A DNA stretch of 64,000 nt from Acetobacter thailandicus (GTDB lineage: Bacteria > Pseudomonadota > Alphaproteobacteria > Acetobacterales > Acetobacteraceae): positions 124,001 to 188,000 of the forward strand of contig NZ_WOSV01000002.1 of assembly GCF_011516655.1 (NCBI RefSeq). Direction: 5' to 3'. The stretch's first letter is position 1. Each line of letters opens with the position of its first letter. Position numbers and translations under genes: made by a program. This document shows positions 18,422 to 27,552 of the stretch, piece by piece. Under the pieces are notes generated by a model. That model did not search any database. It saw only the letters and a program-made list of their open reading frames with translations, and had not been told where the DNA came from.

Positions 18422-19780
18422 CTATCCGGCGCAATCACCATCAGAAGAGCGCAGCACTCTGAAACTGACACCAGTTGCAAGAGCGATAAATACAAAGGCT
18501 ATAAGGCCATCAAGTCTGCTTTCAGGAAAAAGCGGGATGACAAGGAACAAAAAACCCATCAGCAGAGCTGAAATACTGGCCAGCAAGCCTGTCGCCCTTA
18601 GTGCCTGAGCACGTGAAAGCCGCAGACAGGACAAAGACACCATAAAATAAACGAACAAAATTAATGTACCTGAAGCCCCAAGCAGAATCGCATAGACATG
18701 TGAAGGAGACCAGACAGCGGACAACACTATCAGCACTTCAAACACTGTACTCAGGGCAACGGCCCGTAATGGCACCCCATAACGTGAGGAATAAGCCAGC
18801 CTTGCCGGGGCACAGCCCAGGTCTGAGAGCTCGCGCAACACGCGTGACACAACGTATTTCGAGGAGTTAAGGCAGGAGATCACCGCCACAAGCGTCATGA
18901 TAATGACCGCAGAACCAGCGAACGGGAATGCCAGATAATCCATCACCAGCAAAAATGGCGAATGGCCCGAATGTACGTCAGTCCAGGGTCTGAGACACAA
19001 AATAACCAGTACTGACCCCAGATAGAACAGTAAAACCAGAAACGGAACACGCAGAACTGTACGCCGGATATTTTTCTCAGGCTCATCACTTTCAGCAGAG
19101 GCAACAAAAGCTATTTCACAACCGGTAAAAGTCTGCACGATCATTGGCACAACAACCGGGACAGCCCACAGGCCAAAAGGAAAAAAACCGCCATGCCCCA
19201 TAAGATTTGCGTGAACCAGATTTACGGAATCAGGTGTTTTTGCAAACCAGTAAACGCCAAGGCCGACAAATAATGTCAGGCTCAGTAATTTGAGCACTGA
19301 CAAAATTACCTCACTTTTCCCATAGGCCCGCACAGGCATGGCATTAAGTAAAAGTGCGAGAACAATCAGAGCAGCAGACCCGGCAAAAGCCGGGATAGCA
19401 AACAGGTCATTGAGGATAAGCCCCCCGGCAACAGCCTGCGCCCCTCCGGTTACGACCCACAGAAAAGCGTAGCTCCAGCCGGCAACAAACCCGCTTCGTT
19501 GCCCAAGAACACCCGAAATATGTGAAATAAACGATCCCTGCCCTTTTTGATAACGGGCCAGACGCCCGAGCAAAATCATCACAACCCAGACAAGCGCACC
19601 AGCCAGCAGATAAGAGGCAAGCACAGCAGGCCCGGCGGCAGAGATTGTCGCAGAAGTACCAATAAAAAGACCAGCGCCAATAATGCCGCCAACAGAGATC
19701 ATAGAAACGTGCCAGTCAGCCAGTTTCTTCTGTGTTACATCTGAAGAAACCGGGCTTTTACGCACGACAGTCACTGTCAC
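18422..19780 (-). CDS. Amino acid permease (APC superfamily, AAT-type)
   Basis: Proton-coupled amino acid importer of the APC superfamily, about 12 membrane helices in 452 residues. The first helix has the substrate-carboxylate loop SVGGIIGAGLFIGTSATI. Helix 6 carries the AAT-type TFTGCEIAFVASAESDEPEKN, and a later segment is VVSRVLRELSDLGCAPARLA. The pattern is closest to proline, GABA or aromatic amino acid permeases, and the substrate is not decidable. The start is a GTG at 19780 that overlaps the dioxygenase stop (GTGA), so the two are probably coupled. lpxB follows 23 bases after its stop. Confidence 0.88.
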   Translation of the reverse strand: MTVTVVRKSPVSSDVTQKKLADWHVSMISVGGIIGAGLFIGTSATISAAGPAVLASYLLAGALVWVVMILLGRLARYQKGQGSFISHISGVLGQRSGFVAGWSYAFLWVVTGGAQAVAGGLILNDLFAIPAFAGSAALIVLALLLNAMPVRAYGKSEVILSVLKLLSLTLFVGLGVYWFAKTPDSVNLVHANLMGHGGFFPFGLWAVPVVVPMIVQTFTGCEIAFVASAESDEPEKNIRRTVLRVPFLVLLFYLGSVLVILCLRPWTDVHSGHSPFLLVMDYLAFPFAGSAVIIMTLVAVISCLNSSKYVVSRVLRELSDLGCAPARLAYSSRYGVPLRAVALSTVFEVLIVLSAVWSPSHVYAILLGASGTLILFVYFMVSLSCLRLSRAQALRATGLLASISALLMGFLFLVIPLFPESRLDGLIAFVFIALATGVSFRVLRSSDGDCAG

Positions 19781-20682
19781 AAAACGGGTTTATCTGCCGG
19801 ACCAAAAGGCTTGTCTCCCAGAATGGTAATGCGATGCATAATACGGCGACTGGGCCGGTAATCATCCGTCGCATAATGTTGTGTGATGCGGTTATCCCAG
19901 AATGCGACATCACCCGCACGCCAGGACCAGCGCATATGAAATTCAGGACGTGCCATATGACGAAATAAAAACGCCAGTAATGCTGCACTTTCCTCAGCAT
20001 CAATATCACAGATTTCTGTCGTGAAACCCTCATTAACAAAAATGGCTTTTTGTCCGGTTTCAGGATGCACACGAATAACCGGATGTTCAACAGGCAAATG
20101 GCTGTTGCGAATTTCAGCCCAGCGACGGCGTTCCTCCTCCGTTCGTCCAAAACGTGACAAAGGAAAGGACCGTGTAAAATCGTGCAATGCGGTCAGATTG
20201 TCCAGATGGACTTTCATAGGCTCTGACAAAGCATCATAGGCGGCTGTGCCACTGGCCCATAGCGTATCTCCGCCTATTTCAGGCAGGTGGCGGGCGACCA
20301 GGATGGCCCCCATAGGCGGTGTCTCAGAAAATGTGACGTCTGTATGCCACAAGGCATTATCTTTCAGATCATTCTGAGCAGTATCAAGCACAATGGCCTC
20401 AGGCACATCAGGCACCGTAGGATAAACAGGATGCCGGTGCAGCGAGCCAAATGCCAGACCAAGGTCACGATGCTGGCGCGGTGTAATTTCCTGATCACGA
20501 AAAAACAGCACCTGATGCTGAAGCAAAAGACCACGAAGAGAGGCGATATCAGAGACAGAGAGCGGCTTATGCAGCTCCACGCCCTTAACGACAGCACCAA
20601 TATGAGATGACAGGCGTTTGACCTGCCATTTCTGAGCTGCCTTGTCTGTAAAGTTATTCTGATAAACTGCTAACGCCATCAT
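19777..20682 (-). CDS. TauD/TfdA-family Fe(II)/2-oxoglutarate dioxygenase
   Basis: Non-haem iron oxygenase of the TauD/TfdA family. The facial triad is visible: HTD (His115/Asp117 counted from the ATG at 20688) in ALWHTDVTFSETPPMGAI, and the distal His near 271 in FWDNRITQHYATDDYRPSRR, with the nearby arginines for 2-oxoglutarate. Length (about 300 residues) fits. The ATG at 20682 sits six bases after AAGGA; the ATG at 20688 is the alternative. The family acts on taurine, alkyl sulfates, phenoxyacetates and others. Coupling to an amino acid permease hints at an amino acid-like or sulfonate substrate, but no sulfonate ABC transporter is nearby. Confidence 0.88.
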   Translation of the reverse strand: MMALAVYQNNFTDKAAQKWQVKRLSSHIGAVVKGVELHKPLSVSDIASLRGLLLQHQVLFFRDQEITPRQHRDLGLAFGSLHRHPVYPTVPDVPEAIVLDTAQNDLKDNALWHTDVTFSETPPMGAILVARHLPEIGGDTLWASGTAAYDALSEPMKVHLDNLTALHDFTRSFPLSRFGRTEEERRRWAEIRNSHLPVEHPVIRVHPETGQKAIFVNEGFTTEICDIDAEESAALLAFLFRHMARPEFHMRWSWRAGDVAFWDNRITQHYATDDYRPSRRIMHRITILGDKPFGPADKPVL

Positions 20683-20688
20683 ACTCAT

Positions 20689-20942
20689 CCTTCACGCTGC
20701 ACATTATGAGCACACAGAATGTTTCCACGATTTTTGTAGCATATTACAGAAAACACATAAAAAACAACGAAATTAATTCGTTTATTTTTAATATACGTTT
20801 TATTTTGTGTGATATTTATGTTTCACTGCCTTATTTATTTATTAATCAAACTTACGATGATCATGTTTATATCTAAAAATTCAGGGCGTCTTATGCTAAC
20901 CGCAGTGGAATTCGCCCTTATGTTTTACCCAAAGGTTTTCGC
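20689..20942. promoter_or_regulatory. AT-rich divergent intergenic region before the TonB receptor
   Basis: A 254-base gene-free stretch between the divergent dioxygenase and TonB receptor genes, much richer in A+T than its surroundings. It should hold both promoters. An AGGGCG/CGCCCT inverted repeat (20883-20888 with 20913-20918, 24-base loop) lies close to the receptor start, followed by AAAGG seven bases before the ATG. No cobalamin or TPP riboswitch consensus is seen. A Fur-type box is not evident. Confidence 0.4.
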
Positions 20943-23378
20943 ATGAAAATTTTCTCCTCAGTCAGATGGCTGCCGGTATGCGGCATATTTTTCCTGGCCG
21001 AGACACATGCTGCGACCTTACATACAGGCAACACATCTCACCCCGCTCATACCGCAGCACCCAAAAAGAAAAAAAAGGGAGCCGCCCCGGTCGCTCAGTC
21101 TGAAGAACTGGCTGTAAGCGGCCGACATATTCTGCGCTCTTCACAAGTAACGCTCAGACACCAGATTCTTGAGCAGCAGGTACCCGGCACCAACCCCCTT
21201 AAAACTCTGGCGCAAATGCCCGGTGTGCAGTTTCAGTCTGACGATCCGCAAGGTCTCGACACTTACTCTAACCAGCTCTACATGCATGGCTTCCAGCAAA
21301 CGGCTATTGGTATGACCCTTGATGGTATGCCGCTGGGTGAACCTACTTTTCGTAACTATAATGGTCTGAACCCTATCCAGGCCATTTCATCTGAAAATGT
21401 TGAACGCCTTGATGTCACCCAGAGCGCCGGGGCTGAATCATCCGCCAGCACCAACAATCTGGGGGGCACGATCAACTATGTCTCCTCATCACCGCGGGAC
21501 AAAATGGGTGGGCAGATTAACCAGACCTTTGGCAGTAATGCGCTATACCACTCTTTTTTCCGTTTTGATTCTGGCAGACTGAACGACAGCGGCACAAAAT
21601 TTTATGCCTCTTATATGCGTAACCAGACAGATAAATGGAAAGGCGGCGGTGACCAGTTTATGCAACAGGTCAACGCCAAGCTGGTACAACCCATTGGCAG
21701 GCAAAGCCAGGTGTCAGCCTTTTTTGACTGGGACCAGCTACAAATGGTCAACTACCAGGATTATACGCCCAACTGGCTGAAAAATAACGGCTATTATATT
21801 GATAATTTTTATGGGCTGCCTAACGCCTGGCAGAATGCCTATAACGCTTCGGAAGGAAAATTTCCGGCATCATATAAAAATATTAACGACCCGAAAGATG
21901 CCTCTTATTATGACAGCACAGCGACATCAGGGGATTACTTTGGCGGGGTAACAGCTGACCTGCTGCTGACAAATAAACTACGCTGGAAAACCACATTTTA
22001 CGGCCATGAGGAAACCGGGCACGGCACCTATGCCAACCCTTATGCCTGCTCAAACCCCACAGCCAGCCCCTGCCCGGTTGAAGACGATAAAGTACGCCTT
22101 AATGGCGGGCGTATTTTTGAACAGGTGCGCAAACCCTATATCGAGCGTTATGGCATTCTTTCATCATTTAATTATTCTATAGGACATCATGCCATTTCAG
22201 CTGGCGTATGGTATGAAAACAACCATTACTCAAGCTTTGCCTATGCGTATCAGCAGCCTTTGCCTGGTGAGGGCTCTCCCCTGAACCCGTTTGGCAGCTT
22301 TAAAGGCGTACCCAGACGTACCCTCTGGGGGCAGCAGTATAATACCAATACATTCACGGCCTTTGTGCAGGATACCTGGCACCCTGTACCGTCACTTGCT
22401 CTGCATTTTGGCTTTAAATCTATGCAAAATGTCACACGGGTTGGCGATGCACAAAACTGGAGCCTGATGTACCCCACTCTCACCAGCAGCCAGAGCCTGA
22501 CAACAGCTTATGCTTTTCTGCCACATATCAGTGCTGACTGGATTTTCCTGAGAAAACACCAGATTTTCTTTGATATTTCTAAAAATGCCCACGCCTATTC
22601 TCAGTCAGGCTATAACTCCAGCAACGCGCCAATGGCCGTCTCACAGGCAGCCTATAACGCAACAAAGGACTCTCTACGTCCGGAAACTGCATGGACCTTT
22701 GCCGCGGGCTATCGCTATACCGACAAAATTGTTCAGGCCAGTCTGTATCTTTACCGGACAAACTTTAACAACCGCCTGCAACAAATTCTTTCAAACACAG
22801 GCAGTGGTGCCCTGCTCTCAAACACAACGGCCACAGTGCAGAACGTAGGCGGTGTCACCATGAATGGTGTTGATGCCGGCATTACAGTTATGCTGGCTCC
22901 GCGCCTGGCACTGTTTAACAGCGTAAGCTACAATCATTCAGTCTATGATCAGAACATTTCAAGCGGTGGCAAAACCTATAATACAAAAAACCATCAGGTC
23001 GTTGCCTACCCTAAATTTATGTATAAATCGCGCCTCTCTTATGAGTATCACAGCATTGAAGCCTATGTTGATGCGCAATATTACAGCCGCCGCAGCTTTG
23101 ACTATGTTGGTGACTTCAAAATGGCTCCCTACTGGATGAGCGATCTTGGTCTGTCTTATACCCTTCATGACATAGGCCTTAGCTCAAAACGTGCGCTTAA
23201 TGTGCATAAGATCGTGTTCTCTTTTAACATCTATAACCTGTCAGGCACGAAATATGCCTCAACAATGGGGCAAAACGGTTTCACGATGGATAACTCAAAC
23301 AACAGCGCTTTTAACAATCAGTCCATTCTGCTTGGTGCTCCGCGCCAGTTCTTTGGCTCCATCCGCGCTGAGTTCTGA
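20943..23378 (+). CDS. TonB-dependent outer-membrane receptor
   Basis: Outer-membrane beta-barrel for TonB-driven uptake of a scarce nutrient. A Sec signal (about residues 1-27, cleavage after THA) is followed by a Lys-rich linker and a plug domain with LKTLAQMPGVQFQSDDPQG, MTLDGMPLGEPTFR and the NNLGGTINYVSS segment. The barrel ends with ILLGAPRQFFGSIRAEF, with the C-terminal Phe needed for BAM insertion. Length is 811 residues. ExbB/ExbD/TonB are not nearby. The ligand is unknown; the absence of a riboswitch and the downstream anion transporter give no firm hint. Confidence 0.88.
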   Translation: MKIFSSVRWLPVCGIFFLAETHAATLHTGNTSHPAHTAAPKKKKKGAAPVAQSEELAVSGRHILRSSQVTLRHQILEQQVPGTNPLKTLAQMPGVQFQSDDPQGLDTYSNQLYMHGFQQTAIGMTLDGMPLGEPTFRNYNGLNPIQAISSENVERLDVTQSAGAESSASTNNLGGTINYVSSSPRDKMGGQINQTFGSNALYHSFFRFDSGRLNDSGTKFYASYMRNQTDKWKGGGDQFMQQVNAKLVQPIGRQSQVSAFFDWDQLQMVNYQDYTPNWLKNNGYYIDNFYGLPNAWQNAYNASEGKFPASYKNINDPKDASYYDSTATSGDYFGGVTADLLLTNKLRWKTTFYGHEETGHGTYANPYACSNPTASPCPVEDDKVRLNGGRIFEQVRKPYIERYGILSSFNYSIGHHAISAGVWYENNHYSSFAYAYQQPLPGEGSPLNPFGSFKGVPRRTLWGQQYNTNTFTAFVQDTWHPVPSLALHFGFKSMQNVTRVGDAQNWSLMYPTLTSSQSLTTAYAFLPHISADWIFLRKHQIFFDISKNAHAYSQSGYNSSNAPMAVSQAAYNATKDSLRPETAWTFAAGYRYTDKIVQASLYLYRTNFNNRLQQILSNTGSGALLSNTTATVQNVGGVTMNGVDAGITVMLAPRLALFNSVSYNHSVYDQNISSGGKTYNTKNHQVVAYPKFMYKSRLSYEYHSIEAYVDAQYYSRRSFDYVGDFKMAPYWMSDLGLSYTLHDIGLSSKRALNVHKIVFSFNIYNLSGTKYASTMGQNGFTMDNSNNSAFNNQSILLGAPRQFFGSIRAEF

Positions 23379-23386
23379 GCCGCGCT

Positions 23387-23424
23387 ATACCCTCACACAC
23401 CACAGGCTAACATGCTGAGGGTAT
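23387..23424 (+). terminator. Inverted repeat after the TonB receptor
   Basis: A 9-base-pair perfect stem (ATACCCTCA / TGAGGGTAT) with a 20-base loop starts 9 bases after the receptor stop. No T-tract directly follows, so termination is possible but not certain. Confidence 0.4.
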
Positions 23425-23520
23425 TCAGCTCTTACATTCCTGGCTCTGTCACGATAAACTGTTCGCTCACCCTTTTTTAATAAACAGAACAGTATCGTCT
23501 TTGAGACAGAAAGGTTTTGT

Positions 23521-24960
23521 GTGACCGTTAACCAGTACATCCGGGAATGGACAGACAGTCCTGTCAAAAACATTCTTGCCGGCATGGTGGGAACCTTCGC
23601 TCTTATTCCTGAAGTTATCGCTTTCTCCTACGCTGCAGGTGTTGCCCCTGAGGTCGGCCTTTTTGCCTCCTTTGTCATCAGCATTGCCATTGCCATAACA
23701 GGCGGCCGGCCCGGTATGATTTCGGGCGCGGCAGGTTCAGTTGCTCTGGTCGCAGCCGGCCTGGTGCATAGCCACGGCTTTCAGTATCTGCTACTTGCCA
23801 CCGCCCTGGCTGGCCTTATTCAAATTCTTTTTGGCGCGCTAAAACTACAGAGCATGATGCGTTTTGTTTCGCGCGATGTTGAGAAAGGATTTGTCAACGC
23901 GCTGGCTATTCTGATTTTTTCAGCCCAGCTGCCACAAATGATCCATGTCAGCTGGCAGACCTATGCTCTGATCGCGCTGGGGCTGGCGATCGTCTATCTT
24001 CTGCCGAGAATAACAACTACCATCCCATCCCCTCTTATCTGCATCCTGGCACTCACAACAGTAACAATGGTCTGGCCGATGCCGGTTCATGTCGTTGCAG
24101 ACCTGGGTGCCTTACCAAAAGGTCTGCCTGCCTTTACTCTGCCTGCTGTGCCCTGGTCGTTAGAAACTTTGGAAATAGTGCTGCCATATTCTGTGGCAAT
24201 GGCCATGGTGGGTATTCTTGAATCTTTGCTGACCGCCACTGTTGTTGACGAAATGACAGACACTCACAGCAATAAACGAATGGAATGCACCGGGCTTGGG
24301 ATTTCAAATATTCTCGCAGGCCTTTTTGGCGGCATGGCTGGCTGCGGTATGATTGGTCAGACTGTTGGCAACCTGCGCTATGGTGGCAAAGGCAGACTTT
24401 CAACCTTTACGGCTGGTGCTTTTCTGCTTCTTCTGCTGGTAGTTTTTCACGATTTCGTTGCAAAAGTGCCCGTGGCTGCACTGGTTGCCATTATGATCAT
24501 GGTTTCTGTCAGCACGTTTTCATGGTCATCTCTTAACGAGCTTATACGCCACCCCCGCCTCTCCTCAACTGTTATGCTGGTTACTGTGGGGGTTGTTATT
24601 CTCACGCACGACCTTGCAGCCGGCGTTGCCTGTGGCGTGTTGCTGAATGGTTTGTTTTTCTCATTTCAGGTGATGAAGCTTTTACATGTCACCAGCCAAA
24701 CCAGTGCCGATGCACAAACCATAACATACTATGTTGCGGGACAAATCTTCTTTGCTTCAACTGACATTCTTAACGATGCCATAGATTTTCAGGCACCGGA
24801 AAGCACAATTGTGCTCGACTTAAGTCAGGCAAGAATATGGGATATAAGTGCGGCGGATACAGTGGAGAAAATTGCAGCCCGCCTGCGAGGCAGAGGAAAA
24901 ACGGTCACATTTATCAATGTTGACCAGAGCTCTGCAGCTCTTCTGAGAAAAATCGCGTAA
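23521..24960 (+). CDS. SulP-family inorganic anion transporter with C-terminal STAS domain
   Basis: Inner-membrane SLC26/SulP transporter for sulfate, bicarbonate or another anion. The transmembrane part begins with LAGMVGTFALIPEVIAFSYA and the SulP signature ISGAAGSVALVAAG, and includes AMAMVGILESLLTATVVDEM plus GGMAGCGMIGQTVGNLRYGG. A short STAS domain occupies roughly residues 395-479 (TIVLDLSQARIWDISAADTV). At 479 residues it is shorter than many SulP proteins. The start is GTG at 23521, with AAAGG upstream. The well-defined hairpin at 24977-25005 follows. The substrate is undetermined. Confidence 0.88.
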   Translation: MTVNQYIREWTDSPVKNILAGMVGTFALIPEVIAFSYAAGVAPEVGLFASFVISIAIAITGGRPGMISGAAGSVALVAAGLVHSHGFQYLLLATALAGLIQILFGALKLQSMMRFVSRDVEKGFVNALAILIFSAQLPQMIHVSWQTYALIALGLAIVYLLPRITTTIPSPLICILALTTVTMVWPMPVHVVADLGALPKGLPAFTLPAVPWSLETLEIVLPYSVAMAMVGILESLLTATVVDEMTDTHSNKRMECTGLGISNILAGLFGGMAGCGMIGQTVGNLRYGGKGRLSTFTAGAFLLLLLVVFHDFVAKVPVAALVAIMIMVSVSTFSWSSLNELIRHPRLSSTVMLVTVGVVILTHDLAAGVACGVLLNGLFFSFQVMKLLHVTSQTSADAQTITYYVAGQIFFASTDILNDAIDFQAPESTIVLDLSQARIWDISAADTVEKIAARLRGRGKTVTFINVDQSSAALLRKIA

Positions 24961-24976
24961 CCAACACTAAAAACTA

Positions 24977-25005
24977 CTTTCCCCGCTTTATAACAGCGGG
25001 GAAAG
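24977..25005. terminator. Bidirectional Rho-independent terminator between the SulP gene and yfdX
   Basis: An 11-base-pair perfect stem (CTTTCCCCGCT / AGCGGGGAAAG) with a 7-base loop lies between the convergent stops. On the minus strand a TAGTTTTT tract follows, so it should end yfdX transcripts well and probably also those of the SulP gene. Confidence 0.8.
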
Positions 25006-25014
25006 CATAAAAAC

Positions 25015-25719
25015 TTACTTTTTCACCGGTGCTGCTGCAGCAAGCGCAGCTGCTCCCGGAGGAGGAGGTGCTGCCGTAATAAATACATTATCAGAGATGA
25101 AAATAATGCCATTCAGGATATCTGAAATCGCATCCAGAGCTTCCTTGCTCTGCTTCGCTTCAGCGAAAACTTCAGCGCGGTGCAGACTGGCAAGAGTATC
25201 GTTCAGAGGTGCCAGAGCAATCATCAGGTCACTGTCCTGACCGACCACCTGAAATACCTGTGCTGCCTGATCCGTCTGACCAGCTTTCAGCTTATCGTTA
25301 GCTGATTTAACAGCCTGCTGTTTTTCAGGCACCAGCGTATCATCAACAACAAACTGACCACCAACGGGGATCCAGGTTACTGTGCCGGTCGTGCTTTTAT
25401 GTGCAGGTGCAGCCACATGACCTGAAGCGGCCGTCAGCTGTTTTTCATCTGCAAGAAATTTTTTCTCTGACAGACCCGCAGCCTGCAGGTTTTTCTGAGC
25501 ATCAGCCAGAAGAGGAAGAGCTTCGCTGGTTTTTCCCTGGTTCAGCAGAGCCTGAATCTGGAAAACGTCAGTAAGAGTTTTCTGCCCCTCGCCGGAGAGG
25601 CGTTTAAGAGCGCGCCCGGCTTTATAATTTTCCCAGTCGTTATGCAGTGTATCGGCATGGACTACCGGTGTCATCAGAGCAAAACCAGCAAGACCAGCAA
25701 GCAAAAATTTCATTCGCAT
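25015..25719 (-). CDS. YfdX family periplasmic protein
   Basis: YfdX proteins are small exported proteins linked to acid or multidrug response in E. coli under EvgA; their molecular role is unsettled. A Sec signal (MKFLLAGLAGFALMTPVVHA) precedes two alpha-helical repeats. The first is QIQALLNQGKTSEALPLLAD, the second begins KSANDKLKAGQTDQAAQVFQ. Between them lies the family strand TWIPVGGQFVVDDTLVP. An Ala/Pro-rich tail ends the 234-residue chain. Start at ATG 25719 (MRMKFLL), with AGAAAG upstream. It is monocistronic by layout. Acid tolerance would suit an acetic acid bacterium, but that is inference. Confidence 0.85.
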   Translation of the reverse strand: MRMKFLLAGLAGFALMTPVVHADTLHNDWENYKAGRALKRLSGEGQKTLTDVFQIQALLNQGKTSEALPLLADAQKNLQAAGLSEKKFLADEKQLTAASGHVAAPAHKSTTGTVTWIPVGGQFVVDDTLVPEKQQAVKSANDKLKAGQTDQAAQVFQVVGQDSDLMIALAPLNDTLASLHRAEVFAEAKQSKEALDAISDILNGIIFISDNVFITAAPPPPGAAALAAAAPVKK

Positions 25720-25866
25720 CGTAATACTTTCTGTCAGGATGTCTAATCAAAAGAAACATATCATCTGCAATGAGCAGCATGGACCCCCTCACCTGCAAAT
25801 GCAAGCCTGCCGCTCATCTCTTTTGTCGTCATATTTGTTGTATCACAGGCTGTTATTTTCTTACAT

Positions 25867-26490
25867 TCAGGCACGGCGCGGGGTGCGACCTTTCCTGATC
25901 AGACGAAAAGACAGGAAAATACAAACCAGAGCAGCATACACAAAAGGCTGCACATGCCACGTTTTAAACGCGATCATATAATGGATACTGGCCAGGATAG
26001 CCGCACCATACACCAGACGATGCAAAGGCCGCCACCAGCGCCCCAGTGCCTTTATTGTTTTACGGGTTGACGTCAGCGCCAGGGGTAACAAAATTAAAAA
26101 AGTCAGCAAACCAAAAATCAGAAAAGGGCGTGTTGTGACATCACGCCACAAAACATGCGTATCAACATGTCTGATCACAACCACATAAAAGAAAATATGT
26201 AGCGCAGCATAAGTAAACGCCAGCAGGCCCAGCGGCCGGCGCCAGAGCATAAGGTCAACTCCCGCAAAGCGCTTGAGCGGCGTAATGGCGAGGGAGAGCA
26301 GTAAAAAACGTATCGCATAACGACCAAAATCATGCAGGCAGTAGTGTGCAGGGTCAGGCCCCAGATTGCCCATAACACCGGCTGTAAGGTCAAACACGAA
26401 CGGAGCCAGAAAAAACAGATAAAGCAGCACCTGCCTTTTAACGGGAGTAAACCCGTTTTTTTGTCGCGAAGAGACTGACCGCCCTGACAT
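25867..26490 (-). CDS. msrQ: Protein-methionine-sulfoxide reductase haem-binding subunit MsrQ
   Basis: Haem b membrane protein (ferric reductase-like fold) that passes quinol electrons to MsrP for repair of oxidised methionines in periplasmic proteins. Visible features are HYCLHDFGRYAIRFLLLSLA with its haem-ligand His region, ITPLKRFAGVDLMLWRRPLG, and HIFFYVVVIRHVDTHVLW, with about six helices over 208 residues. The ATG at 26490 sits directly after the msrP stop; AGGTG lies just upstream and includes that TAG. The two genes form a msrPQ operon. Confidence 0.93.
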   Translation of the reverse strand: MSGRSVSSRQKNGFTPVKRQVLLYLFFLAPFVFDLTAGVMGNLGPDPAHYCLHDFGRYAIRFLLLSLAITPLKRFAGVDLMLWRRPLGLLAFTYAALHIFFYVVVIRHVDTHVLWRDVTTRPFLIFGLLTFLILLPLALTSTRKTIKALGRWWRPLHRLVYGAAILASIHYMIAFKTWHVQPFVYAALVCIFLSFRLIRKGRTPRRA

Positions 26491-26493
26491 CAC

Positions 26494-27447
26494 CTAAAAA
26501 TCCTTATTCAGATCCATGCCTTTATAAAGCCCGCTTACCTGCTCTGCATATCCGTTAAAAAGCTGAGTGGGTTTACGTGCTGTATAAAACAAACTCCCCT
26601 GCCCAATAATCTGCTCACTTGCCTGGCTCCAGCGCGGGTGATCAACAGCAGGGTTCACGTTGGCATAAAATCCATATTCATTCGGGGCCATGACGTTCCA
26701 GCTTGCAGGTGGCTGTCTATCGGTGAGCGTAATGCGCGTAATCGACTTGATGCCTTTAAAACCATATTTCCATGGCACCACCAGCCTGACAGGCGCGCCG
26801 TTTTGTGCTGGCATCGTCTGCCCATACACACCAGTTGCCAGAATAGTTAACGGATGCATTGCTTCATCAAGCCGCAGTCCCTCAGTATACGGCCATGTCA
26901 GAGAAAATGCCCCGCCTCTCTGCCCCGGCATCTGCTCAGGCCTGACGACAGAGGTAAACGCAACGTAACGGGCTTCGCTTTTAGGTGAGACTGCACGCAA
27001 CAGCGCACCAAGCTCAAACCCGTTCCACGGAATAACCATCGACCAGGCTTCAACACAGCGCATACGATACAGGCGGTCCTGCTGCCCGAACTGACGGATC
27101 AGTTCATCAATATCCCACACCTTCGGGTGGTCAACCAGCCCGTCAACCTGCACACGCCAGGGCCTTGAAACAAAATCACCTGATAAAGCTTCAGGATCAG
27201 ATTTATCCGTCCCGAATTCGTAAAAATTATTATAATGCGTAATATCATTCAGCGATGTCGGTTTATCAGGCGCAGGCCAGCCCCGCCCGTCAATCTGCCC
27301 TGCCTCTGCTGCCAGAGCAGAATAAGGCGACACACCGGCTGCTACCACGCCCATAGCTGCTGAGGCTATCATTTTTCTGCGAGAAAGAAACAAATGACGC
27401 GGTGTGATCTCTGAAGGGGCTGGTCGTGGATAGCGATAGACTGTCAT
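26494..27447 (-). CDS. msrP: Protein-methionine-sulfoxide reductase catalytic subunit MsrP (Mo-cofactor)
   Basis: Periplasmic molybdopterin enzyme that reduces methionine sulfoxide in envelope proteins. It carries a twin-arginine signal (SRRKMI, Arg23-Arg24) for folded export. The molybdenum-binding cysteine is Cys131 in [20 protein letters not shown]. Further family segments are [20 protein letters not shown] and [20 protein letters not shown]. Length 317 is normal. It is followed at once by msrQ. The pair protects a periplasm where dehydrogenases, porin and TonB systems work under strong aeration. Confidence 0.95.
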   Translation of the reverse strand: MTVYRYPRPAPSEITPRHLFLSRRKMIASAAMGVVAAGVSPYSALAAEAGQIDGRGWPAPDKPTSLNDITHYNNFYEFGTDKSDPEALSGDFVSRPWRVQVDGLVDHPKVWDIDELIRQFGQQDRLYRMRCVEAWSMVIPWNGFELGALLRAVSPKSEARYVAFTSVVRPEQMPGQRGGAFSLTWPYTEGLRLDEAMHPLTILATGVYGQTMPAQNGAPVRLVVPWKYGFKGIKSITRITLTDRQPPASWNVMAPNEYGFYANVNPAVDHPRWSQASEQIIGQGSLFYTARKPTQLFNGYAEQVSGLYKGMDLNKDF

Positions 27448-27552
27448 AGTTCATTATCCCTGCTGGATAGTCGCCCGGTCGTCAGTTATGGGCATACCGG
27501 CGCATATTACCATAATGCTCGTGAAGACATATAAAGATAAGGAACACAGCGC

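Noticed and set aside
20908..20919. GAATTCGCCCTT, identical to a cloning-vector junction
   Set aside because: A short stretch inside a natural divergent promoter region with smooth flanking sequence and an intact gene after it. Treated as coincidence.
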